This document shows, piece by piece, positions 22,634 through 30,989 of a DNA stretch of 64,000 bases; position 1 is the first letter of the stretch, and each line of letters begins with the position of its first letter. The notes beneath the pieces were generated by a model. It worked only from the letters and a program-made list of their open reading frames with translations. It made no database searches and was not told where the DNA came from. The stretch comes from Butyrivibrio sp. VCD2006 (GTDB lineage Bacteria; Bacillota; Clostridia; Lachnospirales; Lachnospiraceae). Position numbers and translations under genes: made by a program. The stretch lies in contig NZ_AUIX01000027.1 of NCBI RefSeq assembly GCF_000423925.1, forward strand, positions 19,472-83,471, given 5' to 3'.

Positions 22634-24625
22634 ATGAAATACCGGGAACTTTTTGAGCCAATAAAGATTGGCAAACTGGAAATTAAAAATCGTTATGCAA
22701 TGGCACCTATGGGACCGCTTGGGCTTGGCGACTGCGAGGGTGGATGGAATGACAGGGGAATTGATTATTACACCAGACGCGCACAGGGTGGAATTGGTCT
22801 CATTATCACAGGGGTTACTTTTTCTGATACTGAGATTGAGAAGCCTTCATTTCCCAACACTCCTAATTCAACATATAATCCGGTTCAGTTTGTGAGAACC
22901 AGCCGTGAGATGACAGAGCGCATTCATGCTTATGGCTCAAAGATATTCCTACAGATGAGTGGCGGATTCGGACGTGTTACTATTCCTACTAATTTAGGAG
23001 AGTTTCCTCCAGTTTCCGCATCACCCATTCCACACAGATGGCTTGATAAGACCTGCCGACCTCTTACAGTAGAAGAAATTCACGGAATTGTTGAGAGTTT
23101 TGGCAAGGGAGCTTACAATGCAAAGCGTGCAGGCTTTGATGGAGTTGAGATTCATGCTGTTCATGAAGGCTACCTTATTGATCAGTTTGCAATTTCTTTC
23201 TTTAACCGGCGTACAGATGAGTACGGCGGATCACTTGAGAACAGACTTAGATTTGCAAAAGAAATTCGTGAAGAAATTGCAAAAACCTGCGGATGGGATT
23301 TCCCTGTTGCTCTTAGATTTTCACTTAAGAGTATGGTCAAGGATTGGCGTGAAGGTGCACTTCCCGGAGAAGAGTTTGAGGAGAAGGGCCGTGATATCGA
23401 GGAAGGTATCGAGGCAGCAAAGCTTCTTGAGAAATATGGCTATGATGCACTTGATGTAGATGCGGGAACTTATGATGCATGGTGGTGGAATCACCCGCCG
23501 ATGTACATGGAGAAGGCTCCTTACAGAGAGTTTGCAAGAATTACAAAGGAAAACGTGAACATTCCTGTAATCATGGCTGGTCGTGTGGACAATCCTGATA
23601 CAGCTCTCGACTGCCTTGAAAGTGGTGCGTGCGACATGATTTCTCTTGGTCGTCCTACACTGGCTGATCCTGATATTGTAAATAAAATAAGAAGAAATAA
23701 CTTAAGCCAGATTCGTCCCTGCATAAGTTGCCAGGAAGGCTGCATGGGTCGTATTCAGGCATATTCACTTACCAACTGTGCGGTTAACCCTCAGGCAGGT
23801 AAGGAGCGAGTTAACAGACTCAATCCTATCTGTAAGAAGAAAAAGGTTCTTATCGTCGGTGGTGGTGTTGCAGGCTGTGAGGCTGCAAGAGTACTTGCAG
23901 AGAGAGGTCATGAGCCTGTACTTTTTGAAAAGACAGGAAGACTTGGCGGAAATCTTATACCCGGAGGAGCACCTTCTTTCAAGGAAGATGATCTTGCTCT
24001 TGCAAAGTGGTATGAGGATGAGATGACACGCCTTAATGTTGAGGTTCACTTCAATACAGAGGCTTCGGGGAGAGAGATTCTCGACAATCACTATGATGCA
24101 GTTATTCTTGCTACAGGCTCAAGACCGAAGATGTTCTCAATTGGTGATGACGATAAGGTTTATTCTGCTGAGCAGGTACTTCTTGGAGAGAAGGAGACCG
24201 GTGATAATGTAGTAGTTGTCGGTGGCGGACTTGTTGGATGCGAGCTAGCACTTGACCTTGCAATGAAGGGCAAGAAGGTGACAATCGTTGAGGCGCTCGA
24301 TAAGATACTTGCAGTTAACGGACCTCTTTGCTCAGCTAATAAGGAGATGCTTGAAAAGCTGATTCCGTTTAACGGCATCGATGTTGTAACCGGAGCTAAG
24401 GTTACAGGATATAAAGATGGCGTCCTTAAGGCTGAAGTGGCAGACGGTACAAAGGAACTTAGCGCAGACAGCGTAGTGCTTTGCGTTGGTTACACCAGTG
24501 AAAATACGCTTTATAACAAGCACAAGAATGATGTAGATGAGATATATCTTCTTGGAGATGCAAGACAGGTATCTAACATTATGTATGGTATCTGGGATGC
24601 ATTTGAGGTTGCTAACCATATTTAA
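22634..24625 (+). CDS. NADH:flavin oxidoreductase / 2,4-dienoyl-CoA reductase-type ene-reductase
   Basis: This 663-residue cytoplasmic enzyme has the Old Yellow Enzyme-FadH-BaiCD layout. An N-terminal FMN-binding TIM barrel (about 1-350) includes GVEIHAVHEGYLIDQF and NRRTDEYGGS. A cysteine group at 365-390 (CISCQEGCMG, then NCAVNP) holds a [4Fe-4S] cluster. A C-terminal FAD/NAD(P)-binding part contains VLIVGGGVAGCEAARVLAERG and VVVVGGGLVGCELALDLA. Such enzymes reduce activated C=C bonds of enoates, dienoyl-CoA or steroid-like compounds. In many relatives the active-site His-x-x-x-Tyr occurs in the HAVHEGYLI region, as here. It is a single gene with its own AAGGAGG ribosome site and a strong terminator. 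The natural substrate is not evident. Confidence 0.87.
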   Translation: MKYRELFEPIKIGKLEIKNRYAMAPMGPLGLGDCEGGWNDRGIDYYTRRAQGGIGLIITGVTFSDTEIEKPSFPNTPNSTYNPVQFVRTSREMTERIHAYGSKIFLQMSGGFGRVTIPTNLGEFPPVSASPIPHRWLDKTCRPLTVEEIHGIVESFGKGAYNAKRAGFDGVEIHAVHEGYLIDQFAISFFNRRTDEYGGSLENRLRFAKEIREEIAKTCGWDFPVALRFSLKSMVKDWREGALPGEEFEEKGRDIEEGIEAAKLLEKYGYDALDVDAGTYDAWWWNHPPMYMEKAPYREFARITKENVNIPVIMAGRVDNPDTALDCLESGACDMISLGRPTLADPDIVNKIRRNNLSQIRPCISCQEGCMGRIQAYSLTNCAVNPQAGKERVNRLNPICKKKKVLIVGGGVAGCEAARVLAERGHEPVLFEKTGRLGGNLIPGGAPSFKEDDLALAKWYEDEMTRLNVEVHFNTEASGREILDNHYDAVILATGSRPKMFSIGDDDKVYSAEQVLLGEKETGDNVVVVGGGLVGCELALDLAMKGKKVTIVEALDKILAVNGPLCSANKEMLEKLIPFNGIDVVTGAKVTGYKDGVLKAEVADGTKELSADSVVLCVGYTSENTLYNKHKNDVDEIYLLGDARQVSNIMYGIWDAFEVANHI

Positions 24626-24670
24626 TTATATTAAGTAGATTTTTTTATCATAATATTTAATATTTTTCTT

Positions 24671-24707
24671 ATCCTGTCAGGTAGCTGATTGCCTGACAGG
24701 ATTTTTT
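24671..24707 (+). terminator. Intrinsic terminator after the ene-reductase
   Basis: ATCCTGTCAGG (24671-24681) pairs with CCTGACAGGAT (24692-24702), followed by six T. Confidence 0.92.
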
Positions 24708-24775
24708 GTATTAAGATTTTCTGGTATGAGAAATTTTACTGATTTATAAGAGCTTTGAGAAGGAAATAGAAGATT

Positions 24776-26416
24776 ATGGGAAAAATATTTACTAATCAGG
24801 TTGGTTTTTTACCAAATTGTGACAAGAAGGCTGTTCTTAACTTTGAAAGCCCGGATTTCAAACTTGTTGATGAAAATCAGAAGATAGTATTTGAGGGGAA
24901 AACAAGTCATTTCGGAACGGATGAAATCTCAGGTGAAGATACTTATATTGCTGACTTTAGCTCTTTTACCGGTCAGGGAAAATATAAGGTCGTAGCAGGA
25001 GATGCAGAGAGTGTCAGCTTTGATATTTCCGAAAAAAGCTATGATAAGCTGATGCACGATATATGCAAATGCTTCTATTATCTTAGATGTGGACATGGAC
25101 TTAGCAAGGAGTTTGCCGGTGAATATTACCACGAGCCCTGTCATCTTACAAAGGCTACCGTTTACGGTGAGGACACAGATCCTGTGGATGTATGCGGCGG
25201 ATGGCATGATGCAGGAGACTATGGAAGATACTCAACTGCCGGAGCTGTAGCAGTGGCACATCTTCTTTATGGAGTGAGATTCTTTAATAACCTTTTGGAT
25301 GTGAAATTCGACATTCCTTCTGAGAAATGTGAAAAGGGAGAACTCCCTGACATTTTGGCGGAAGTAAAGGTCGAGCTTGATTTCCTTATGAAGATGCAGC
25401 GCGAAAACGGTTCTGTGTGGCATAAGGTTACAACCTTCAATCATGCTGATTTTATCATGCCTGAGGAGGATAAAGCTGAGTTATTCTTATTTAGCGTATC
25501 TTCTCTTGCGACAGCTGATATTGCTGCTGTTTTTGCACTTGCATCAGTTGTTTACAAAGATTATGACAGCAAATATGCTGATCTTCTTATGGAGAAGTCA
25601 CTTAAGGCATATGAATGGCTGCAGTCTAATCCTGAGCCCCTTCTTTTCAAAAATGCTGAAGGATCAAATACCGGTGAATATCCGGAACCCGAGGATTTTT
25701 CAAATAGATATTGGGCAGCCTGCTCTTTATATGAAGCTACGGGGGATAAGAAATACTACGACGATGCTCTTGCACTACGTGACAAGGTTGCAGCATATGA
25801 TAAGGAGGACTCCTTCAAGTTCTATCAGGGTAATATCTTTACCTGCTTTGGATGGACTGATGTGGCCGGTTTTGGTTCTCTTTCAATGCTCCTTACAGGA
25901 GAGGATAGTGAGCTTAAAGAGCTTTCCAAAAACAGTATTTTGGAGGAAGCAGAGAGATTATGTAAAAATGCGTCTGAGAACGGCTTTAATCTCTGCATGC
26001 TAAAGAGCGATTTTATCTGGGGCAGCAATATGGAAGTTCTTAAGTATATGATGGTTCTCACTGTTGCAGGACTCCTTGATCCGAAGGATGAATATAAGAA
26101 GGTACTTACTTCAGGACTTGATTACCTGCTTGGCTGCAATAGTATGGATGTCAGCTATGTTACAGGTAATGGAGAGAAGGCATACAGGAATCCACACCTT
26201 CGTCCTACTGCTGTAGATGGTATTGATGAGCCATGGCCGGGACTTGTATCCGGAGGCCCCAACTCGGGACTTCAAGATGAAAAGGCACAGACACTTCCGA
26301 AGGATACAGCTCCCATGAAGTGCTACTTAGACGATGTTGGTTGCTACTCATTAAATGAAATCACTATTTACTGGAATTCACCATTGGTATTTGTTATGGC
26401 AGGTCTTTTGAAATAA
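24776..26416 (+). CDS. Glycoside hydrolase family 9 enzyme, intracellular
   Basis: This 546-residue protein has an N-terminal Ig-like domain of the cellulase type (about 1-85: IFTNQVGFLPNCDKKAVL) and a GH9 (alpha/alpha)6 barrel. The catalytic motifs are present: CGGWHDAGDYGRYST with Asp145 and Asp148 as base candidates, and the acid Glu528 in YSLNEITIYWNSPL. The C-terminal NPHLRP / GGPNSGLQD region is also typical. There is no signal peptide, carbohydrate-binding module or dockerin, so it acts in the cytoplasm on imported oligosaccharides such as cellodextrins. It is a single gene, transcribed separately, and followed by a long palindrome that could end the transcript. The exact glycosidic specificity cannot be judged. 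Confidence 0.9.
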   Translation: MGKIFTNQVGFLPNCDKKAVLNFESPDFKLVDENQKIVFEGKTSHFGTDEISGEDTYIADFSSFTGQGKYKVVAGDAESVSFDISEKSYDKLMHDICKCFYYLRCGHGLSKEFAGEYYHEPCHLTKATVYGEDTDPVDVCGGWHDAGDYGRYSTAGAVAVAHLLYGVRFFNNLLDVKFDIPSEKCEKGELPDILAEVKVELDFLMKMQRENGSVWHKVTTFNHADFIMPEEDKAELFLFSVSSLATADIAAVFALASVVYKDYDSKYADLLMEKSLKAYEWLQSNPEPLLFKNAEGSNTGEYPEPEDFSNRYWAACSLYEATGDKKYYDDALALRDKVAAYDKEDSFKFYQGNIFTCFGWTDVAGFGSLSMLLTGEDSELKELSKNSILEEAERLCKNASENGFNLCMLKSDFIWGSNMEVLKYMMVLTVAGLLDPKDEYKKVLTSGLDYLLGCNSMDVSYVTGNGEKAYRNPHLRPTAVDGIDEPWPGLVSGGPNSGLQDEKAQTLPKDTAPMKCYLDDVGCYSLNEITIYWNSPLVFVMAGLLK

Positions 26417-26420
26417 TAAG

Positions 26421-26512
26421 TCAAGGTTCAGTCAAAAGGGGACGGTTCTTCTGACTTGATTAACCTTATGGTTAATTAAGTCAGAAGAACCGTCCCCTTG
26501 ACTGACCCTTGG
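26421..26512. repeat. Long palindromic repeat, copy 1 (GGGGACGGTTC family)
   Basis: A nearly perfect inverted repeat of about 44 bases per arm with a TTAT loop, built around AAGGGGACGGTTCTTCTGAC and its complement. A related element sharing AGAACCGTCCCC-YTGACTG is at 33020-33098. Similar palindromes are scattered in many Firmicutes genomes between genes. Here it could also act as a terminator for GH9, with T-rich sequence after it. Confidence 0.8.
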
Positions 26513-26711
26513 CTTTTCTTTTTACTTTTTTTGATTGAGTTTGAGTGATATTTTGCGTTATTTTGATGTAATTTGATGAATATTGCCTATTTTGAGGGCT
26601 TTTTTGGGATTATTACATGAAGGTTTAAAGTGTTATATGTGAAAAATTACCAAAAAAGGGGAATGCGGTTAGTGTAAGTATACAATATTTACAATGAAAA
26701 CTGATTATGTA
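26513..26711. other. AT-rich spacer upstream of the ROK promoter
   Basis: No gene is visible. TTTGATG-like short repeats occur near 26555-26580 on the plus strand, and otherwise I see nothing in it. Confidence 0.4.
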
Positions 26712-26740
26712 TTGACCTTAGGTATAAATGTGCATAATAT
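26712..26740 (+). promoter_or_regulatory. Promoter of the ROK/monosaccharide importer operon
   Basis: TTGACC (26712-26717) and TAATAT (26735-26740) are separated by exactly 17 bases. The -10 is the left arm of the ROK operator. Confidence 0.75.
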
Positions 26741-26761
26741 ATTAACAAAGTTAATATATTA
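26735..26761 (+). promoter_or_regulatory. ROK repressor operator
   Basis: TAATATATTAAC and GTTAATATATTA form a perfect 12-base inverted repeat with an AAA spacer, covering the -10 and the predicted transcription start. A ROK-family repressor is the first gene of the operon, so this is most likely its own site; bound protein would block RNA polymerase. Confidence 0.75.
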
Positions 26762-26805
26762 ACGGCTGAAACATAAACAAAGTTTTATTAGGGGATGATT
26801 ATAAA

Positions 26806-28026
26806 TTGGTTAAGAATCCAATAATCAATAACAGTGATCTTAACGAAGCGCATAGAGCTCAGATAGTTAAGATTATTCACCAAAAAGAAAAACAGAATGA
26901 AATTTGTTCGAGAGCTGAACTGGCAAAGATGACAGGACTTACACAGGCTTCCATAACAAAAATAGTTGCTCAGCTCATAGATGAAGGAATTGTAATAGAA
27001 TCCGGAATTGTAAAGGGGAATGGAAATCGACGGGCAATCGGGCTGAAGCTCAACTCGGAAAACAACCTGGTTGTGGGAGTGAAATTTCAAAGACATATGT
27101 ACACAATCGGGATGTTTGATATATCCGGCAAGTTCTACGAACAGACAGAAACAGAATTCGATATAGAGAAAGATCCGGCAATCGTCCTGAAGGATATGAA
27201 AAAACAAATTCGATATTATCTGGATAAATATGAGGATGTTGTTGCGATTGGAATGGCAGTTCCCGGTCCTTACCTTAGAAATGAAGGACATATAGCAATT
27301 GTTTCACGAATGCTTGCCTGGCATGATGTGAATTTTGTAAGGGAATTTGAGAATGAGTTTAGCAAACCGGTTTTCATAGAACAGGATGCTAATGCCGGAG
27401 CAATGGCAGAGTGGTGGTTCGGAAATCATAAGAAGCCCATGAATACCCTGGCATATTTCCTGATGGGAGAGGGTGTCGGTTCCGGAATAGTTGTGAATGA
27501 AGAGATTCTGCTGGGAAAACTGGGAGCTGCAAGTGAGATCGGACACATAAGTATAGATGTCAACGGACCCAGATGCGAATGTGGGAACTACGGATGCCTG
27601 GAGCTTTATTCCTCGACGCAGGCACTGCTTAACAGAGCAAAGAAAGCAGTACCGTCATTATTCACAGATAAAAAGCTGAAGAGAGCTGATGAGTATGAAC
27701 TCATATTTAAAGCTGCAAGAGATGGCAATGAAGTGGTAACAGAGCTCATGAATGAAATGGCGGGATATATAGCTTATGGATGTGTAACGCTTATAAATTC
27801 GTATAATCCGGACATTATAGTTATCGGTGATGTAATTTCCAAGGCATCGGATATTCTTTTACCTGAAATAAAAAGAATCGTTGAGGAGAGAACAATTCCG
27901 GAACTGTATTCACAGGTTGATATAGTGATGTCGGAGCTGAGCGTTGACCCTACTCTTTACGGAGCTGCAGCAATTGCAACTGATAAGGTTTTGGGAAAGC
28001 CCAGTCAGTATCTTACGGCAAAATAA
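26806..28026 (+). CDS. ROK-family transcriptional repressor (XylR/NagC-like)
   Basis: This 406-residue protein has an N-terminal winged helix-turn-helix (SRAELAKMTGLTQASITKIV, about 25-80) and a ROK sugar-kinase-like domain (90-395). The domain shows the glycine-rich VAIGMAVPGP loop, the EQDANAGAMAEWWFG region and the zinc motif CECGNYGCLE preceded by EIGHISID. This is the XylR/NagC architecture, in which a sugar releases the repressor from DNA. Translation starts at a TTG about nine bases after AGGGGA; no better start exists. It leads an operon with a complete monosaccharide ABC importer and should control it through the operator at 26735-26761. The inducer is likely a pentose or hexose taken up by that system. 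Confidence 0.88.
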   Translation: MVKNPIINNSDLNEAHRAQIVKIIHQKEKQNEICSRAELAKMTGLTQASITKIVAQLIDEGIVIESGIVKGNGNRRAIGLKLNSENNLVVGVKFQRHMYTIGMFDISGKFYEQTETEFDIEKDPAIVLKDMKKQIRYYLDKYEDVVAIGMAVPGPYLRNEGHIAIVSRMLAWHDVNFVREFENEFSKPVFIEQDANAGAMAEWWFGNHKKPMNTLAYFLMGEGVGSGIVVNEEILLGKLGAASEIGHISIDVNGPRCECGNYGCLELYSSTQALLNRAKKAVPSLFTDKKLKRADEYELIFKAARDGNEVVTELMNEMAGYIAYGCVTLINSYNPDIIVIGDVISKASDILLPEIKRIVEERTIPELYSQVDIVMSELSVDPTLYGAAAIATDKVLGKPSQYLTAK

Positions 28027-28080
28027 GTTAAGAAAACTTTTCTTAGATATTTAGCAAACTAGAGGAGGTTGAAGGAAGTA

Positions 28081-29616
28081 ATGAATGAAAATCCTTTAAT
28101 TCTGGAAATGCGAGGAATTACAAAGGAATTTCCCGGGGTGAAAGCCCTTTCGGATGTAACACTTGAAGTCACAAGAGATTCGATTCACTCCATATGTGGT
28201 GAGAACGGTGCCGGAAAGTCTACATTGATGAAAGTTTTGTCAGGAGTTTATCCTTACGGTTCTTATGACGGACAGATAATTTTTGATGGCAGGGAAATGA
28301 AGTTCCGAAACATAAAGGAATCTGAACAGGCGGGAATCGCGATTATCCATCAGGAGCTCACGATGATTCCGGAGCTCTCAATTACCGAGAACATTTTCAT
28401 GGGAAATGAGCTGACAAAGAGTGGTCTTATCGACTGGAATGAACAGCGAAGAAGGACAGTTGAATTGCTGAAAAAGGTTGGACTTTCAGTCAGCCCGGAT
28501 ACACTTATCAAGCATCTTGGTGTAGGTCAGCAGCAGCTTGTAGAGATAGCGAAGGCTCTCTCTAAGAATGTTAAACTGCTGATTCTGGATGAACCTACAT
28601 CGGCTTTGAACGAAGACGATTCCGCGAACCTCCTTGAACTTATGAGAGGTCTTAAGGAAAAAGGCATAACCTGTATCATGATCTCCCACAAATTGAATGA
28701 GATTGCAGCAATTTCAGATGCGGTTACGGTTATCCGTGATGGTCAGACGGTGGAGAGCTACGAGGTAGTAGCAGGACAGGTTGATGAAAACAAGATAATC
28801 AAGTCCATGGTTGGACGTTCTATAGAGAACAGATATCCTGAGCATACATCGAATCCTGGTGAGGTGATTTTCGAGGTTAAGGATTGGTGTGTTGAGGATC
28901 CCGAAGTCGAAGGCAGAATGGTATGCAAAAATTCATCATTTTATGTAAGAGCAGGTGAGATTGTCGGTTTTGCAGGACTTATGGGTGCCGGAAGAACAGA
29001 GCTGATGCGTTCATTATTCGGACGTAACTACGGAATCTACAAGAGCGGAACAATAAAGCTCAAAGGCAAGGAAGTAAAGCTGACATCTGTTGAAGCTGCG
29101 ATAGAGAATGGCATTGCTTATGTTCCTGAGGATCGTAAGAACCTTGGCCTGAATCTTCTGGACAGCATAAAGAAGACAATTGTTTCAGCCAATATGAAGA
29201 AGATACTTACGGGAGGACTTCTTGATTCGGCAAAAGAGCTTGCAGCATCTGAGGAATACAAAAAAGCACTTCGCATTAAATGCAAAGATGTTGGTGTTGG
29301 TGTAAGCACCTTATCAGGTGGTAATCAGCAAAAGGTAGTTCTTTCTAAATGGATGTTCACAGAGCCCGACGTGCTGATTCTGGATGAACCTACAAGAGGA
29401 ATCGATGTAGGTGCTAAATATGAGATTTACAAGCTGATACATGAGCTTGCAGATCAGGGGAAAGCAGTAATTATGGTATCTTCTGAGCTTCCTGAGCTTT
29501 TGGGAGTGGTAGACAGAATATACACAATCTTCGAGGGAAGTATAACAGGAGAGCTGATGGCGAGCGAAGCCGATCAGGAATCACTGATGAAGCGAATGAC
29601 AGTTACATCCGCATAA
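28081..29616 (+). CDS. mmsA: Multiple-monosaccharide ABC importer ATPase
   Basis: This 511-residue protein has two ABC ATPase halves, as in the RbsA/XylG/MmsA group. The first half has Walker A GENGAGKST, signature HLGVGQQQLVEIAK and Walker B LLILDEPTSAL. The second has a degenerate Walker A (GLMGAGRTEL), the signature STLSGGNQQKVVLSKWM and Walker B VLILDEPTRGID. The degenerate second site is normal for these sugar importers. It sits on the cytoplasmic face and powers uptake through the permease encoded next. Start: the ATG after GGAGG and GAAGGAAG; a TTG 12 bases earlier overlaps the ribosome site. It is the second gene of the ROK operon, 54 bases after the repressor. Confidence 0.9.
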   Translation: MNENPLILEMRGITKEFPGVKALSDVTLEVTRDSIHSICGENGAGKSTLMKVLSGVYPYGSYDGQIIFDGREMKFRNIKESEQAGIAIIHQELTMIPELSITENIFMGNELTKSGLIDWNEQRRRTVELLKKVGLSVSPDTLIKHLGVGQQQLVEIAKALSKNVKLLILDEPTSALNEDDSANLLELMRGLKEKGITCIMISHKLNEIAAISDAVTVIRDGQTVESYEVVAGQVDENKIIKSMVGRSIENRYPEHTSNPGEVIFEVKDWCVEDPEVEGRMVCKNSSFYVRAGEIVGFAGLMGAGRTELMRSLFGRNYGIYKSGTIKLKGKEVKLTSVEAAIENGIAYVPEDRKNLGLNLLDSIKKTIVSANMKKILTGGLLDSAKELAASEEYKKALRIKCKDVGVGVSTLSGGNQQKVVLSKWMFTEPDVLILDEPTRGIDVGAKYEIYKLIHELADQGKAVIMVSSELPELLGVVDRIYTIFEGSITGELMASEADQESLMKRMTVTSA

Positions 29617-29651
29617 AAACTAAAAACAATTCAGGAAAGGGTTTTATAGTC

Positions 29652-30872
29652 ATGAAAGTTATAAAAAAGGTTTTAGGGGAAGATCTTCGTCAGTATACGA
29701 TGGTTCTGGCTCTGGTAGTACTGATCTTGGTTTTCAACATTATATCTGATGGAAGAATGCTTACTTCTTCCAATTTCCAGAATCTCTTGTCAGGTAATGC
29801 ATATGTCCTGATCCTGGCACTGGGAATGCTAATGGTAATTGTAATAGGACAGATTGATCTGTCAGTTGGTAGTGTGGCAGGATTTGCCGGAATGGTTATG
29901 GCAAAGGTCGCACATGATTTCAATCTCAACTGGTTTGTGGCAGTTCTTATAGCTCTGGCAATAGGAGCGCTCGTAGGAGCATGGAACGGATTCTTCCTTG
30001 CAAAGCTTGGAATACCCGGATTCATCACAACACTGGGAAGTATGATGATGTTCAGAGGACTGGTTATCTGGATTTCACAGTCAATCTCAGTACCGGCTCC
30101 CGATGAACTAAGATTTTTCGGCGCGGGCTACATGCCTGAGTGGGGACCTGCTTTTACAGGAATGAATAACTCAACACTGCTTTTGGGAATTATAGGAATT
30201 GTAGCTTTCATTTATTTTGAACTTAGGAAGTACAAGCACTCCGGAGAAATATCCGGACAGAAGCAGCCTATGTGGGCTGTAGTAACCAGAATCGTGCTGG
30301 TATCAGCAATTATCGCTTACTTCACATGGTTATATGGCACAGGAAGAGAGGGGACATCATTCCCGATACCCGGACTTATTCTTCTTATTCTGGTTATCGT
30401 TTATCACATCATTACACAGAAAACCAGATTTGGTCGTCACATTTATGCAGTAGGTGGAAACAAGAGTGCAGCAGCTCTTTCAGGTGTAAATGTAAGCCGC
30501 ACATATTTCCTTACTATGATGAATATGTCAATGCTGGCAGCAGTTGCAGGAATTCTTTTCGTTGGAAGATCAACGGCAGCAGGTCCTGCAGACGGAACAC
30601 AGTGGGAAATGGATGCAATCGCTTCGGTATTTATCGGTGGAGCAGCAGTATCCGGTGGTGTTGGAACCATCCTCGCAACTATGGTCGGTGGAATGGTTAT
30701 GGCAGTTTTGAACAATGGTCTGATGCTTATGGGTGTAGGTGCTGATAAGACACAGGTTATCAAAGGTCTGGTTCTTCTTCTTGCAGTAGCATTTGATGTT
30801 TACAACAAGAAGACAGGAAAGGCATCAATTATAGGAAGACTTTTCCCTTCAAAGGAAACAGAAAAGAAATAA
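29652..30872 (+). CDS. mmsB: Multiple-monosaccharide ABC importer permease
   Basis: This 406-residue membrane protein has about 10 hydrophobic segments and the RbsC/XylH/MmsB signature stretches: LALGMLMVIVIGQIDLSVGS, the EAA-like GIPGFITTLGSMMMFRGL, RHIYAVGGNKSAAALSGV, and IASVFIGGAAVSGGVGT. It forms the channel of the importer together with the ATPase encoded 35 bases upstream. An insertion between the central helices (residues about 190-245, charged then hydrophobic) makes it longer than RbsC and fits the MmsB/XylH subgroup. A strong hairpin lies between this gene and the binding-protein gene. Confidence 0.9.
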   Translation: MKVIKKVLGEDLRQYTMVLALVVLILVFNIISDGRMLTSSNFQNLLSGNAYVLILALGMLMVIVIGQIDLSVGSVAGFAGMVMAKVAHDFNLNWFVAVLIALAIGALVGAWNGFFLAKLGIPGFITTLGSMMMFRGLVIWISQSISVPAPDELRFFGAGYMPEWGPAFTGMNNSTLLLGIIGIVAFIYFELRKYKHSGEISGQKQPMWAVVTRIVLVSAIIAYFTWLYGTGREGTSFPIPGLILLILVIVYHIITQKTRFGRHIYAVGGNKSAAALSGVNVSRTYFLTMMNMSMLAAVAGILFVGRSTAAGPADGTQWEMDAIASVFIGGAAVSGGVGTILATMVGGMVMAVLNNGLMLMGVGADKTQVIKGLVLLLAVAFDVYNKKTGKASIIGRLFPSKETEKK

Positions 30873-30925
30873 GTTTTTAGAGAAAAATTATTAAGGACAG
30901 AAAAACAAAAATATGTAAGGAATCA

Positions 30926-30949
30926 CCTGCAGGTAGCGCTGCCTGCAGG
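30926..30949 (+). promoter_or_regulatory. Intercistronic hairpin before the binding-protein gene
   Basis: CCTGCAGGTAGC and GCTGCCTGCAGG are complementary over 12 positions with one G-U pair. There is no T run, so it is not a terminator. It more likely protects or separates the binding-protein mRNA, which usually needs much higher expression than the permease. Confidence 0.55.
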
Positions 30950-30989
30950 CCTTAAATAAAAAAGGTAATGCTCACTAAGGAGGAGAATT

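Noticed and set aside
28026..28050. AAGAAAACTTTTCTTA palindrome after the ROK gene as a terminator
   Set aside because: Weak A/T-only stem without a T run, inside an operon whose genes clearly belong together.
30272..30745. Overlapping plus-strand frame of 157 codons inside the permease gene
   Set aside because: Composition (many Ser, Arg, Trp, Cys) is that of an out-of-frame membrane gene; the permease frame is clearly the real one.
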